Shown here piece by piece: positions 53,648 through 64,000 of a stretch of DNA of 64,000 nucleotides. The notes beneath the pieces are model-generated. The model ran no database searches. It was given only the letters and a program-made list of their open reading frames with translations, and had not been told where the DNA came from. The stretch's first letter is position 1; each line of letters starts with the position of its first letter. Made by a program: the position numbers and the translations under genes. Origin of the DNA: JAVJSD01 sp040219575 (GTDB taxonomy: Bacteria; Planctomycetota; Planctomycetia; Pirellulales; Pirellulaceae); the NCBI GenBank assembly GCA_040219575.1, contig JAVJSD010000108.1, forward strand, positions 65,369-129,368, in the 5' to 3' direction.

Positions 53648-53670
53648 CCGGGGCCGCGCTATGCGTGGGT

Positions 53671-53695
53671 CGGCGACGACAAGTCGTCGGCTTGG
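53671..53695. repeat. DACTTG-type palindromic repeat, further copy
   Basis: CGGCGACGACAAGTCGTCGG again contains GACGACAAGTCGTC. It is a single arm 38 bp before the LarA-like start. Confidence 0.75.
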
Positions 53696-53733
53696 GATGA
53701 CTTGATTGGCACATTTTCACGGTAACACCCTGC

Positions 53734-55056
53734 ATGCCCTGGCTTTCCAAAACTCCGCTCTCTCCAGCCGTCCCCTATCTCGTGCGCCCGCAGGTCGAGG
53801 CGCTGCTCGACATCACCGTTGCGGACGCCAGGCAGCGCATCTGCAACTCACCGCGGCGCGTGCTGCTGCTGCCGCCGGATATCACCCGCATGCACTCCGG
53901 CGCCGGTTGGATCACCGAGGAGTTGTACAAACGCTTCGCCGACGAGGCCGAGGTGCACGTCATCCCCACGCTCGGCCAGCACGAGCCGCATACGCCCGCG
54001 CAGAATCGCACGATGTTCGGCTCGATTCCCAACGAGCGAATCCACGCGCACGATTGGCGCGACGGCGTGGTGAAAGTCGGCGAGATTTCGGCCGACTACG
54101 TGAAGGAGGTCTCCGGCGGCGTGGCCGACTGGGCGATGCCGATCTGGCTCAATCGCAGGCTGATGGAGGAGCCCTGGGACCTGATCATCAACGTCGGCCA
54201 TGTGGTGCCGCACGAGGTGCTCGGTTTCGCCAATCACAACAAGAACTACTTCATCGGCCTGGGGGGCAAGGACTTGATCTGCGCCGCCCACATGATGGCC
54301 GCCTGTTGCGGCATCGAGAACAACCTCGGCTGCCTGGTCACGCCGGTGCGAGAGTGTTTCAACAAGGCGGAAGAGGATTTCCTCGGTCATCTGCCCGACT
54401 TCTACGTGCAGGTGGTGCTGGCCCGCCATTCCAACGGCGAGTTGGTGCACACCGGCGTGCACGTGGGCGACGACCTGGCGACCTATCTCGCCGCCGCCCG
54501 GCAGTCGCGCGAGCAGAACATCACGGTGCTGGACGAACCGTTGCAAAAGGTCGTCTGTGTGATGCAGGAGGACGAGTTCTTCAGCACCTGGGTCGCCAAC
54601 AAGGCGGTCTACCGCACGCGCATGGCGTTGGCCGACGACGGCGAGTTGTTGATCATCGCTCCCGGCCTGAAGCGGTTCGGCGAACAGGCCGACGTCGACG
54701 CCCTGATTCGCAAATACGGCTACTGCGGCACTCCGCGCGTGATGCAGCAGTACCGTGAGCAGGCCGACATGCAGGACCTGGCGCACGCCACCGCCCACCT
54801 GATCCACGGCTCGTCGGAAGGTCGCTTCCAGATCACCTACGCCCCCGGCCATCTCACCCGCGCAGAGGTCGAGGGGGTCAACTTCCAGTACGCCGATCTT
54901 AAGGAAACGCTGGCGCGGTATCCGATCGACAAGCTCCAGGAAGGCTTCAACGAGATGCCCGACGGCGAGCGGATTTTCTTCATCCCCACCCCATCGGCCG
55001 GACTCTGGGCCACGCGCGACAAGCTCTACAACCGCGCCTCCGGCTTCGGCCAATAG
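53734..55056 (+). CDS. LarA-like (nickel-pincer lactate racemase superfamily) protein
   Basis: 440 aa. The LarA/DUF2088 fold is indicated by the N-terminal LLLPPDITRMHS (the P-D-x-T-R motif), GQHEPHTPAQ in place of the GTHR motif, and the segment NVGHVVPHEVLGFANHNKNY then FIGLGG, which aligns with the His and Lys residues that bind the nickel-pincer nucleotide cofactor in lactate racemase. LarA homologues have many substrates, so this one need not act on lactate. The cofactor-making genes larB, larC and larE are not in the window. Start ATG follows CCTGC without a strong ribosome-binding site. Confidence 0.8.
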   Translation: MPWLSKTPLSPAVPYLVRPQVEALLDITVADARQRICNSPRRVLLLPPDITRMHSGAGWITEELYKRFADEAEVHVIPTLGQHEPHTPAQNRTMFGSIPNERIHAHDWRDGVVKVGEISADYVKEVSGGVADWAMPIWLNRRLMEEPWDLIINVGHVVPHEVLGFANHNKNYFIGLGGKDLICAAHMMAACCGIENNLGCLVTPVRECFNKAEEDFLGHLPDFYVQVVLARHSNGELVHTGVHVGDDLATYLAAARQSREQNITVLDEPLQKVVCVMQEDEFFSTWVANKAVYRTRMALADDGELLIIAPGLKRFGEQADVDALIRKYGYCGTPRVMQQYREQADMQDLAHATAHLIHGSSEGRFQITYAPGHLTRAEVEGVNFQYADLKETLARYPIDKLQEGFNEMPDGERIFFIPTPSAGLWATRDKLYNRASGFGQ

Positions 55057-55089
55057 CACGACCCGCACAACCGCTGCAATCCACACGAC

Positions 55090-55116
55090 GTAGCATGGCC
55101 GCCCTCGGCCGTGAAT
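55090..55116. repeat. Single GTAGCATGGCC arm
   Basis: GTAGCATGGCCGCCCTCGGC and following bases match the arms of the element at 49453-49617. It lies 33 bp after the LarA-like stop codon. Confidence 0.75.
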
Positions 55117-55249
55117 CCGCGCCGCCACCCAGACGGCGTAGTCGCTCTACTGCAGCGCCGCCACGGCCCGCCGCGCTCATGAGCTAGGGTTGTAGTGTGC
55201 GCCGCGCTGCGCGCATCGCACTTCTCCTCCGCACGAAGCAGGCGTCGCC

Positions 55250-56347
55250 ATGCCCGAAATGAATCCCTACTACGCGCATCCCTCGCCGGTAGGCGACGTC
55301 TTCGACGTCGCCGCCTGGTCGCCCGCCAAAACCTTCGGCATGGGCCTGACCGGCATTGTGTTGGCGACGTTGGTCGGCGTGGCCGCGGCCTGCATCTGGG
55401 ACCCCGGCCTGATGAAGGAGTACCTGCCCGATCTCGCCAAGGACCTGGCCCGCGAAAACGCCAAGCTCACCAAGGCCTATCCCTGGGCGATTCCGGCGAT
55501 CGTGGGCGGTTTGGGATGTTTGACCTACGTCTTTCTCGCCGCCGGCGTCACCTTCGCCGGCGACGCGCTGCGCAGCAACTGCTACTTCCGGGCGGGACCC
55601 GGCGGAATGTCGTTGCGGCTTCCCCACGGCGTGTCGTGGGCCCAACTCGGCTTCGGTTCGAAGGTCGTCGAACTGCACGTACCCTGGGCGGAAATCAAAC
55701 GCTGGACGATCACCCAGCACAAGCGGCTAGGCTCCCTGTCGCCCAACGCCGGCAATCTCAACGCCCATTTCGATTTGACGCTCCGCAACGGCCGCAGCTT
55801 CCATTTTTCGCTCGATACGTTCCGCGAGCCGGCCCGCATCATCTACAGCCGCATCGAGGAGTCGCAGGAAATGACGACGGCGCTGCTGACGCCGTCGGCG
55901 TCGCACGCCGAAGTCCCTCCCACGCAATCCGAGGCTCGCACCTACGCCGGCGACGCCCGGCAGTCCGCCGTCCACACGGCGCTGGTGAACCTGCTTGAGC
56001 AGCCGACCAACGGCGCAGCGGTGCTGTTCTCCGACACGTCGACCGGCCGGTTCGTGCAGTTCGTGCAGCTCAACGGCGCGCTGCTGCTCGATCTGCCCCT
56101 GCAGTCGCTGCGCGGCGACGAAAAGCAACGCGCCGGCGAGTACTTCCAAAAACTGAGCCAAAACGCCGCGTCCGAATCGAGCGGCGGAGCGCCCGCCAAA
56201 ACGGCCCTCTCCGCGGTCGCCACCAGCCGTTCGTACCAGATCAACTTCGCGCAAGACGCCCAGCACGCCGCCGACGTCACGCTCGAGCTGTTTCGCGAAG
56301 TGCTCGGGGTCGCCGAGGGCTTCCAACTCGAAGTCGAGCAGTTCTAA
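55250..56347 (+). CDS. Membrane protein of unknown function
   Basis: 365 aa with two membrane helices near the N-terminus (about residues 30-48, TGIVLATLVGVAAACIW, and 78-100, AIPAIVGGLGCLTYVFLAAG), leaving a C-terminal cytosolic or external domain. Residues about 118-190 form a beta-rich part (GMSLRLPHGVSWAQLGFGSK, RWTITQHKRLGSLSPNAG). The C-terminal half (SAVHTALVNLLEQPTNGAAV) is mixed alpha/beta. No known family is recognised. It is followed at once by a MITE-like repeat. Confidence 0.75.
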   Translation: MPEMNPYYAHPSPVGDVFDVAAWSPAKTFGMGLTGIVLATLVGVAAACIWDPGLMKEYLPDLAKDLARENAKLTKAYPWAIPAIVGGLGCLTYVFLAAGVTFAGDALRSNCYFRAGPGGMSLRLPHGVSWAQLGFGSKVVELHVPWAEIKRWTITQHKRLGSLSPNAGNLNAHFDLTLRNGRSFHFSLDTFREPARIIYSRIEESQEMTTALLTPSASHAEVPPTQSEARTYAGDARQSAVHTALVNLLEQPTNGAAVLFSDTSTGRFVQFVQLNGALLLDLPLQSLRGDEKQRAGEYFQKLSQNAASESSGGAPAKTALSAVATSRSYQINFAQDAQHAADVTLELFREVLGVAEGFQLEVEQF

Positions 56348-56363
56348 AGGGCATGAGTCCTTT

Positions 56364-56432
56364 GTAGCGGAAGTCGCCACACTTCCGACTATTGACGGGC
56401 GCGTCCTCGGAAGTCTGGCGACTTCCACTACG
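56364..56432 (+). repeat. Divergent relative of the MITE-like element
   Basis: GTAGCGGAAGTCGCCACACT and the mirrored GGAAGTCTGGCGACTTCCAC occur 17 bp after the TAA stop of the membrane protein gene. The core hairpin matches the other copies but the terminal CTAG-type end is not clear, so membership of the family is tentative. It lies in the 263-bp gap before nifJ; nothing else is seen there. Confidence 0.55.
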
Positions 56433-56610
56433 AAGAGCGCCGTCTGCTCGCGGAAGTGCGATACCGCGCGCCGATGTGCGACTCCGGCGCGCCGTAATGC
56501 CCAGCGCGACGCGCCGTCACGCTCTTCCCCACGCGAACCACCGGCACTCTCCCGGCGGCACATGCTTTGCAAACAACGCTCCCCTGTCCACCACAACAGG
56601 AGAGCAGTTC

Positions 56611-60234
<3,624 letters not shown>

Positions 60235-60310
60235 CCCGAAGCGTAAGCGAGGAAACTCACAGAGACTGCATTGCCAACACCGACTCGGAACCTACGGCCG
60301 ACCGTGGACT

Positions 60311-60827
60311 GAACAGGAGGTAACGGAGATAACAGAGAGAGTCTCTCCTCTGTTTCTATCTCTCCAAAGGGTCAGGCCATGCATCCGTTGTTTGCAAAAG
60401 CTTCCGGGATTACTCAGGACGTGATTGGGGCGGCGATTGAAGTTCACAAGGACAAGGGACAAGGATTGCTGGAGTCGATTTATGAATGGTGCCTGACGAT
60501 GGAATTGAGACTGCGGCGCCACCAAGTGAAGAACCAGGACAAGGTAGAGATTCGCTACAAGCAGTTCTCCAGAGAGGAGCCTCTCCGCTTCGACATGTTG
60601 GTCGACGGTTGTTTGTTCGTGGAAGCAAAAGCCATCGAAAAGGTAATGCCAATCCACAAAGCGCAACTCCTCAGCTACATGAAACTACTCGATATCCCCT
60701 TGGGCCTAATCATCAACTTCCACGCTCTGAAACTGACCGACGGAGTATCCAGACTAATTCTTCCCGGCGCCAACCAAGAGTGATTCCACCTACTGCGTCC
60801 CTCTGTTGCCTCCGTTTCCTCCTGTTC
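60311..60827. mobile_element. GxxExxY gene between 27-bp inverted repeats
   Basis: Left arm 60311-60337 (GAACAGGAGGTAACGGAG then ATAACAGAG) and the inverted right arm 60801-60827 agree at 24 of 27 positions, enclosing one gene. A further hairpin, AACAGAG-loop-CTCTGTT, is at 60331-60354. A single arm of the same family stands alone at 17446-17473. The arrangement suggests a small transferable unit, although no transposase is inside. Confidence 0.75.
60379..60783 (+). CDS. GxxExxY protein (PDDEXK-like nuclease family)
   Basis: 134 aa. The name-giving motif GLLESIYEWCLTMEL starts at about residue 29. Conserved nuclease-like residues follow: Asp in FDMLVDG and Glu-x-Lys in LFVEAKAIEK, as expected in this PDDEXK_3 family. 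The end LLDIPLGLIINFHALKLTDG is typical. Members are often found scattered in genomes in several copies and no role is settled; a nuclease function is inferred from the fold only. It is flanked by 27-bp inverted repeats and lies between nifJ and the DHOD-like gene. Confidence 0.88.
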   Translation: MHPLFAKASGITQDVIGAAIEVHKDKGQGLLESIYEWCLTMELRLRRHQVKNQDKVEIRYKQFSREEPLRFDMLVDGCLFVEAKAIEKVMPIHKAQLLSYMKLLDIPLGLIINFHALKLTDGVSRLILPGANQE

Positions 60828-60865
60828 AATCCTCCGGCCTACCTCGACTAGAAGAAGCCCAAGCC

Positions 60866-61894
60866 ATGGCCAAACTTGAAACCAAATACCTCGGCCTGAC
60901 CCTCAAAAACCCGTTGGTCGTCTCGGCCTGCCCGCTCACCAGCGACGTCGACTACCTCCGCCGCCTGGAAGAGGCGGGCGCCGCCGCCGCGGTGCTCCCC
61001 TCGCTGTTCGAAGAGCAGATCGAACACGAGGAGACCGAGCTGCATCGCCTGTTCGAGCGGCAGACCGAATCGTTCGCCGAGTCGCTCGACTACTTCCCGG
61101 AGATGGAGGACTACAACACCGGCCCCGACGACTACCTGCACCACATCGAGGCGGCCAAGCAGGTGATCGGCATCCCGCTGATCGCCAGCCTCAACGGCTC
61201 CTCGGCCGGCGGCTGGATTCGCTACGCCCGGCTGATCGAGGAGGCGGGGGCCGACGCGCTGGAGCTGAACATTTACATCGTCCCCACCGATCCCAACCTC
61301 ACCGCGCACGACGTCGAGCAGCGGTACGTCGAGCTGGTGGCGTCCGTGCGGGAGTCGATCAAGATCCCGATCGCGGTCAAGATCGGCCCCTACTTCAGCG
61401 CCCTGCCCAACTTCGCCCGCAAGTTGGTGGAGGCGGGCGCCGACGGCCTGGTGCTGTTCAACCGCTACCTCGAGCCGGACATCGACCTGGAGACGCTCGA
61501 GATCCGCCCCAAGCTGGAGCTTTCCACCCGCCACGAGGTGCGGGTGCCGCTGCGCTGGATCGCCATTCTCCGCGACCAACTCGCCACCTCGCTGGCGGCC
61601 ACCAGCGGCATCCATTTCGCCGACGACGTAATCAAGGTGCTGTTGGCCGGCGCCGACGTGGCGATGATCGCCAGCGTGCTGATGCGCTACGGCCCCAGCG
61701 CCCTCACCAAACTCCAAGGCGAGCTCGAATACTGGCTCGAAGAGCGCGAGTACGAGTCGGTCGCGCAACTCCGCGGCAGCATGTCCCGCGCCAACTGCCC
61801 CAACCCAGCGAACCTCGACCGCTCCAACTACATGCACGCCCTCATCAACTTCACGGATAAACAGGAGCTGGACCAGGTGGTGAACCGGGAGTGA
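60866..61894 (+). CDS. Dihydroorotate dehydrogenase-like protein
   Basis: 342 aa from ATG 60866 (MAKLETKYLGLTLKNPLVVS); the frame is open to 60806. A TIM-barrel FMN protein related to PyrD (GLTLKNPLVVSACPLTSDVD, IPLIASLNGSSAGGWIRYAR, PIAVKIGPYFSALPNFARKL, GADGLVLFNRYLEPDIDLE). The family commonly lies beside nifJ-type oxidoreductases and is called dihydroorotate dehydrogenase-like; whether it makes orotate is not established. The position after nifJ supports a role with that enzyme, though the GxxExxY element interrupts the pair. Confidence 0.88.
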   Translation: MAKLETKYLGLTLKNPLVVSACPLTSDVDYLRRLEEAGAAAAVLPSLFEEQIEHEETELHRLFERQTESFAESLDYFPEMEDYNTGPDDYLHHIEAAKQVIGIPLIASLNGSSAGGWIRYARLIEEAGADALELNIYIVPTDPNLTAHDVEQRYVELVASVRESIKIPIAVKIGPYFSALPNFARKLVEAGADGLVLFNRYLEPDIDLETLEIRPKLELSTRHEVRVPLRWIAILRDQLATSLAATSGIHFADDVIKVLLAGADVAMIASVLMRYGPSALTKLQGELEYWLEEREYESVAQLRGSMSRANCPNPANLDRSNYMHALINFTDKQELDQVVNRE

Positions 61895-61922
61895 GCCGTC
61901 GTTGAGCCGCGGCAGCGGTGTC

Positions 61923-62164
61923 GGAGAATAGCCCACGGCGTGAGCCGTGGGAGAGGAAACGCCATCGCGCGCCGAGCCCCGGTAGGGGCGATGGAAGGGA
62001 CGCCGTTGATCGTCCAGGGGGCGCGGCGTGGGGATGACTTCACGTGCGGGTGGCGGCCTCGTTTCTTGGTCGCGGTGTGCCGCAGCGCTTCGGGCGCCCC
62101 TGTCGGGGCTTGCGCGCGATGCTCGGCCATCGTCACCCACGGCTCACGCCGTGGGCTATTTTCC
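61923..62164. repeat. Nested inverted-repeat element after the DHOD-like gene
   Basis: Outer arms 61923-61953 and 62133-62164 (core AGCCCACGGCGTGAGCCGTG) are inverted copies over about 31 bp. Inner arms 61967-61994 and 62093-62120 (AGCCCCGGTAGGGGCG versus AGCCCCGACAGGGGCG inverted) also pair. No gene lies inside the 240-bp element, and none elsewhere in the 347-bp gap. Confidence 0.85.
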
Positions 62165-62241
62165 ATCGCCGCTGCCGCGGCTATGGGACTGCCATGCGGC
62201 GCTGTCGCGGCTCAAGCGGCGAGACGGCGGACGACTTCGCG

Positions 62242-63654
62242 TTACACCAACTGCGGGATCGGGGGGTTGTCGCTGAGGTGGCGGAGGATTTCGCTGGGGA
62301 TGTCGGGCGTGATGCGGAGTTCGGCCAGGTCGAGCAGCGTGTGCATGATGGTCGTATGCAGGGCGCCGGCGGTCACCACCTGCCCGTCGGGGATCGACGC
62401 CAGGCGGTCGGAGCGGCCGATCACCTGGCCCATCGGCAGGCCGCCGCCCACCAGCACCAGCGTGCAGAGGTCGCCCCAGTGGCCGCGGCCGCCGGTCTCG
62501 CTGATCAGCGGGGTGCGGCCGAACTCGCCGGTGATCACCAGCAGCACCTTCTCGCTCAGGCCGCGATCCTGCAAGTCGTGCAGGAAGGCGGCGACCGCCT
62601 TGTCGACCGCCGGCCCCAACAGCGGCATTCCCTCGCCCATGGTGAAGTTGTTGGGATTGCCGTGCATGTCCCAGCCCGCGCTGGTGACCGTGATGAAGCG
62701 GCAGTCGGCCTCGACCAGCCGCCGGGCCATCAGCATCTGCTTGCCCAGGGCGACCGGCGGGGCCTCCTTGGCGTAGCGGCGCTTCTTCCGCAGCCAGTCG
62801 GGAACGGTGAACCGGCTGGTGTCGTAGCGGGCGATCGTCCGCGGGTCTTCCTTGTTGAGGTTGAAGGCGTCGCTCATGCCGCCGGCGATGACGTCGAAGG
62901 CCTGCTGCTCGAAGCGGTCGGCCCCGGCCAGCATGTCGGTCCCTTCGGCGCGGCGCTTGAGGCCGTCGAGTTGGGCCAGCAGGTTGCGGCGGTCGTCGAG
63001 GCGGCTTTCGGAAACGCGGAGCTGCATGTTCTCCACGATCTCGCCGCCGGCGCCCGGGTTGAACGGCTTGTAGGGAGCGGGCAGCCCGCCGAGTTCGGTG
63101 GCGAAGGCGTCGAACCGCACGCCCAGGCCTTCGTACTGCTTGCCGACCGAGGGAGGCGTGAGCATGGCGGCGTGCGGCATGCCGGTGCGGGGACTGTTGG
63201 CGCCGGCGATGCGGGCGAAGACCGAGGCCATGTTGCTATTGCTGGGGGCCCCGCCGGCCATCACGAACTTGGCCGCCTTCTCGTGGGTGCTGATGCCGTG
63301 TTGAAAGCAGCGGACCACCGCCATGCGGTCGGCCAACGCGGCGAGTTGCGGGAAGTGGCTGCCGAAGGTGACGCCGGGCAGGCGCGTCTTCACTTCGCCG
63401 AACATCGCCCGGTATTCGGCCGGGGCGCTCATCTTGGGATCGAAGGTTTCGATGTGCGACGCGCCCCCTTGCAGGTTCAGCAGCACCACCGCCTTGTCCT
63501 TGAGCAGCGAACCGCCGACGCCCGCCCGGGCGCCGAGCGCCAGCAGGTTCGAAAGCGTCAGCGAGCCGACGCCCAACGCGCCGACCTTGAGCAGCTCTCG
63601 GCGGGTGGCGCCTTCGCAATTCCGACTTCGTCCGTTGCTATAGAGTGTCAGCAC
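62242..63654 (-). CDS. DUF1501 family protein, Tat-exported
   Basis: 470 aa from GTG 63654 (VLTLYSNGRSRNCEGATR), the start that fits other members; the frame is open to 63726. A Tat signal is seen: TRRELLKVGALGVGSLTLSN. The family belongs to the alkaline-phosphatase/sulfatase-like fold, with LLNLQGGASHIETFDPKMSA and the metal-site region GEFGRTPLIS then GRGHWGDLCTLVLVGGG. It is very abundant in planctomycetes, usually paired with a DUF1549/DUF1553 protein; no partner is in the window. Reaction unknown. Confidence 0.93.
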   Translation of the reverse strand: MLTLYSNGRSRNCEGATRRELLKVGALGVGSLTLSNLLALGARAGVGGSLLKDKAVVLLNLQGGASHIETFDPKMSAPAEYRAMFGEVKTRLPGVTFGSHFPQLAALADRMAVVRCFQHGISTHEKAAKFVMAGGAPSNSNMASVFARIAGANSPRTGMPHAAMLTPPSVGKQYEGLGVRFDAFATELGGLPAPYKPFNPGAGGEIVENMQLRVSESRLDDRRNLLAQLDGLKRRAEGTDMLAGADRFEQQAFDVIAGGMSDAFNLNKEDPRTIARYDTSRFTVPDWLRKKRRYAKEAPPVALGKQMLMARRLVEADCRFITVTSAGWDMHGNPNNFTMGEGMPLLGPAVDKAVAAFLHDLQDRGLSEKVLLVITGEFGRTPLISETGGRGHWGDLCTLVLVGGGLPMGQVIGRSDRLASIPDGQVVTAGALHTTIMHTLLDLAELRITPDIPSEILRHLSDNPPIPQLV

Positions 63655-63874
63655 GACGGGCTCTCTTCTCTGGCTGTTTGAATCGTTCCCCCGGCGGCCG
63701 TTTCGACTTGCGGGACCGCCGGCCATCGTCGGCCCACCATTCTATGGGTGCACCCACTATCGATGCAACCTTTTTCGCGGCGAGGCAGTGGGCTAGTTTG
63801 AACGACACGTAAGGTCACAACGGCACGCGTTGAGCAGTGGGATGCTTCTTGAGGAAGGCGTTCGGTGACTACTG

Positions 63875-63980
63875 AGGGCCGTTCACGGTCCTTTTCCGCC
63901 GCAGGCAGTGTTAGGCCCGGCGTTCACGCCGGGCTTGCGAGTCGCCGGCGCTTTTCCGCCTCAGGGCCGTTCACGGCCCT
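63875..63980. repeat. Three short GC hairpins upstream of the DUF1501 gene
   Basis: AGGGCCGTTCACGGTCCT (63875-63892), GCCCGGCGTTCACGCCGGGC (63915-63934) and AGGGCCGTTCACGGCCCT (63963-63980) are short stems around TTCA or TC, separated by CTTTTCCGCC-type spacers. No gene is recognised between 63655 and 64000. Confidence 0.7.
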
Positions 63981-64000
63981 TACGGGGGTCATTCGGGCTT

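Overview
The window looks like a chromosomal segment of a Planctomycete (Pirellulales-like). The evidence is high GC with codon-biased antisense ORFs, a DUF1501 Tat-exported protein, an ECF-like sigma factor next to a membrane Ser/Thr kinase, WD40/PQQ beta-propeller membrane proteins with the short planctomycete J-like N-terminus, a bacterial methenyl-tetrahydromethanopterin cyclohydrolase, and genes consistent with menaquinone synthesis (UbiA/UbiX/UbiE/UbiD-like). No rRNA, tRNA or CRISPR array was recognised by eye.

Layout. 1-5.2 kb (minus): an exported protein cut by the left edge, a HEAT-repeat lipoprotein, UbiA-like prenyltransferase, UbiX flavin prenyltransferase and UbiE/MenG methyltransferase. 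5.3-8.4 kb: MFS transporter, gamma-carbonic-anhydrase-like protein, DapF-like epimerase with both catalytic cysteines replaced by serine. 8.5-16.4 kb: ECF sigma factor and Ser/Thr kinase with a SecD-like sensor region, then three overlapping minus-strand genes (LRR-type protein, PQQ propeller, WD40 propeller). 16.4-25.2 kb: esterase, HpcH/HpaI aldolase, SDR, a RAYT transposase in perfect inverted repeats beside an RHS remnant, three poorly known proteins and a prepilin peptidase. 25.4-37.7 kb (plus): the S10-spc ribosomal cluster rpsJ to rplO, then secY and adk; rpmD is absent from its usual place and no alpha operon follows. 38-45 kb: mch, a YugP-type Zn peptidase, two exported proteins, a DUF4838 protein and an aldo/keto reductase. 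45.9-51.6 kb (minus): pgi, malQ, UbiD-family decarboxylase. 51.9-62 kb (plus): leucyl aminopeptidase, LarA-like protein, membrane protein, pyruvate:ferredoxin oxidoreductase, GxxExxY protein, DHOD-like protein. 62.2-63.7 kb (minus): DUF1501.

How the genes work together. UbiA/UbiX/UbiE at 2.6-5.2 kb and the UbiD-like protein at 50 kb make a coherent set for the prenylation, prFMN-dependent decarboxylation and methylation steps of menaquinone synthesis. pgi and malQ sit together as sugar-phosphate/glycogen genes. nifJ with the DHOD-like protein is a redox pair. The sigma factor and kinase look like one regulatory unit with an ECF-type promoter between them.

The most unusual layer is between the genes. 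At least seven families of palindromic or tandem repeats fill the gaps. These include a ~126-bp MITE-like element whose end coincides with the stop codon of the upstream gene in every copy found, perfect 7-bp tandem arrays inside the ribosomal operon and on both sides of pepA, a GxxExxY gene between 27-bp inverted repeats, and several nested palindromes. Short 15-bp tandem duplications extend several proteins.
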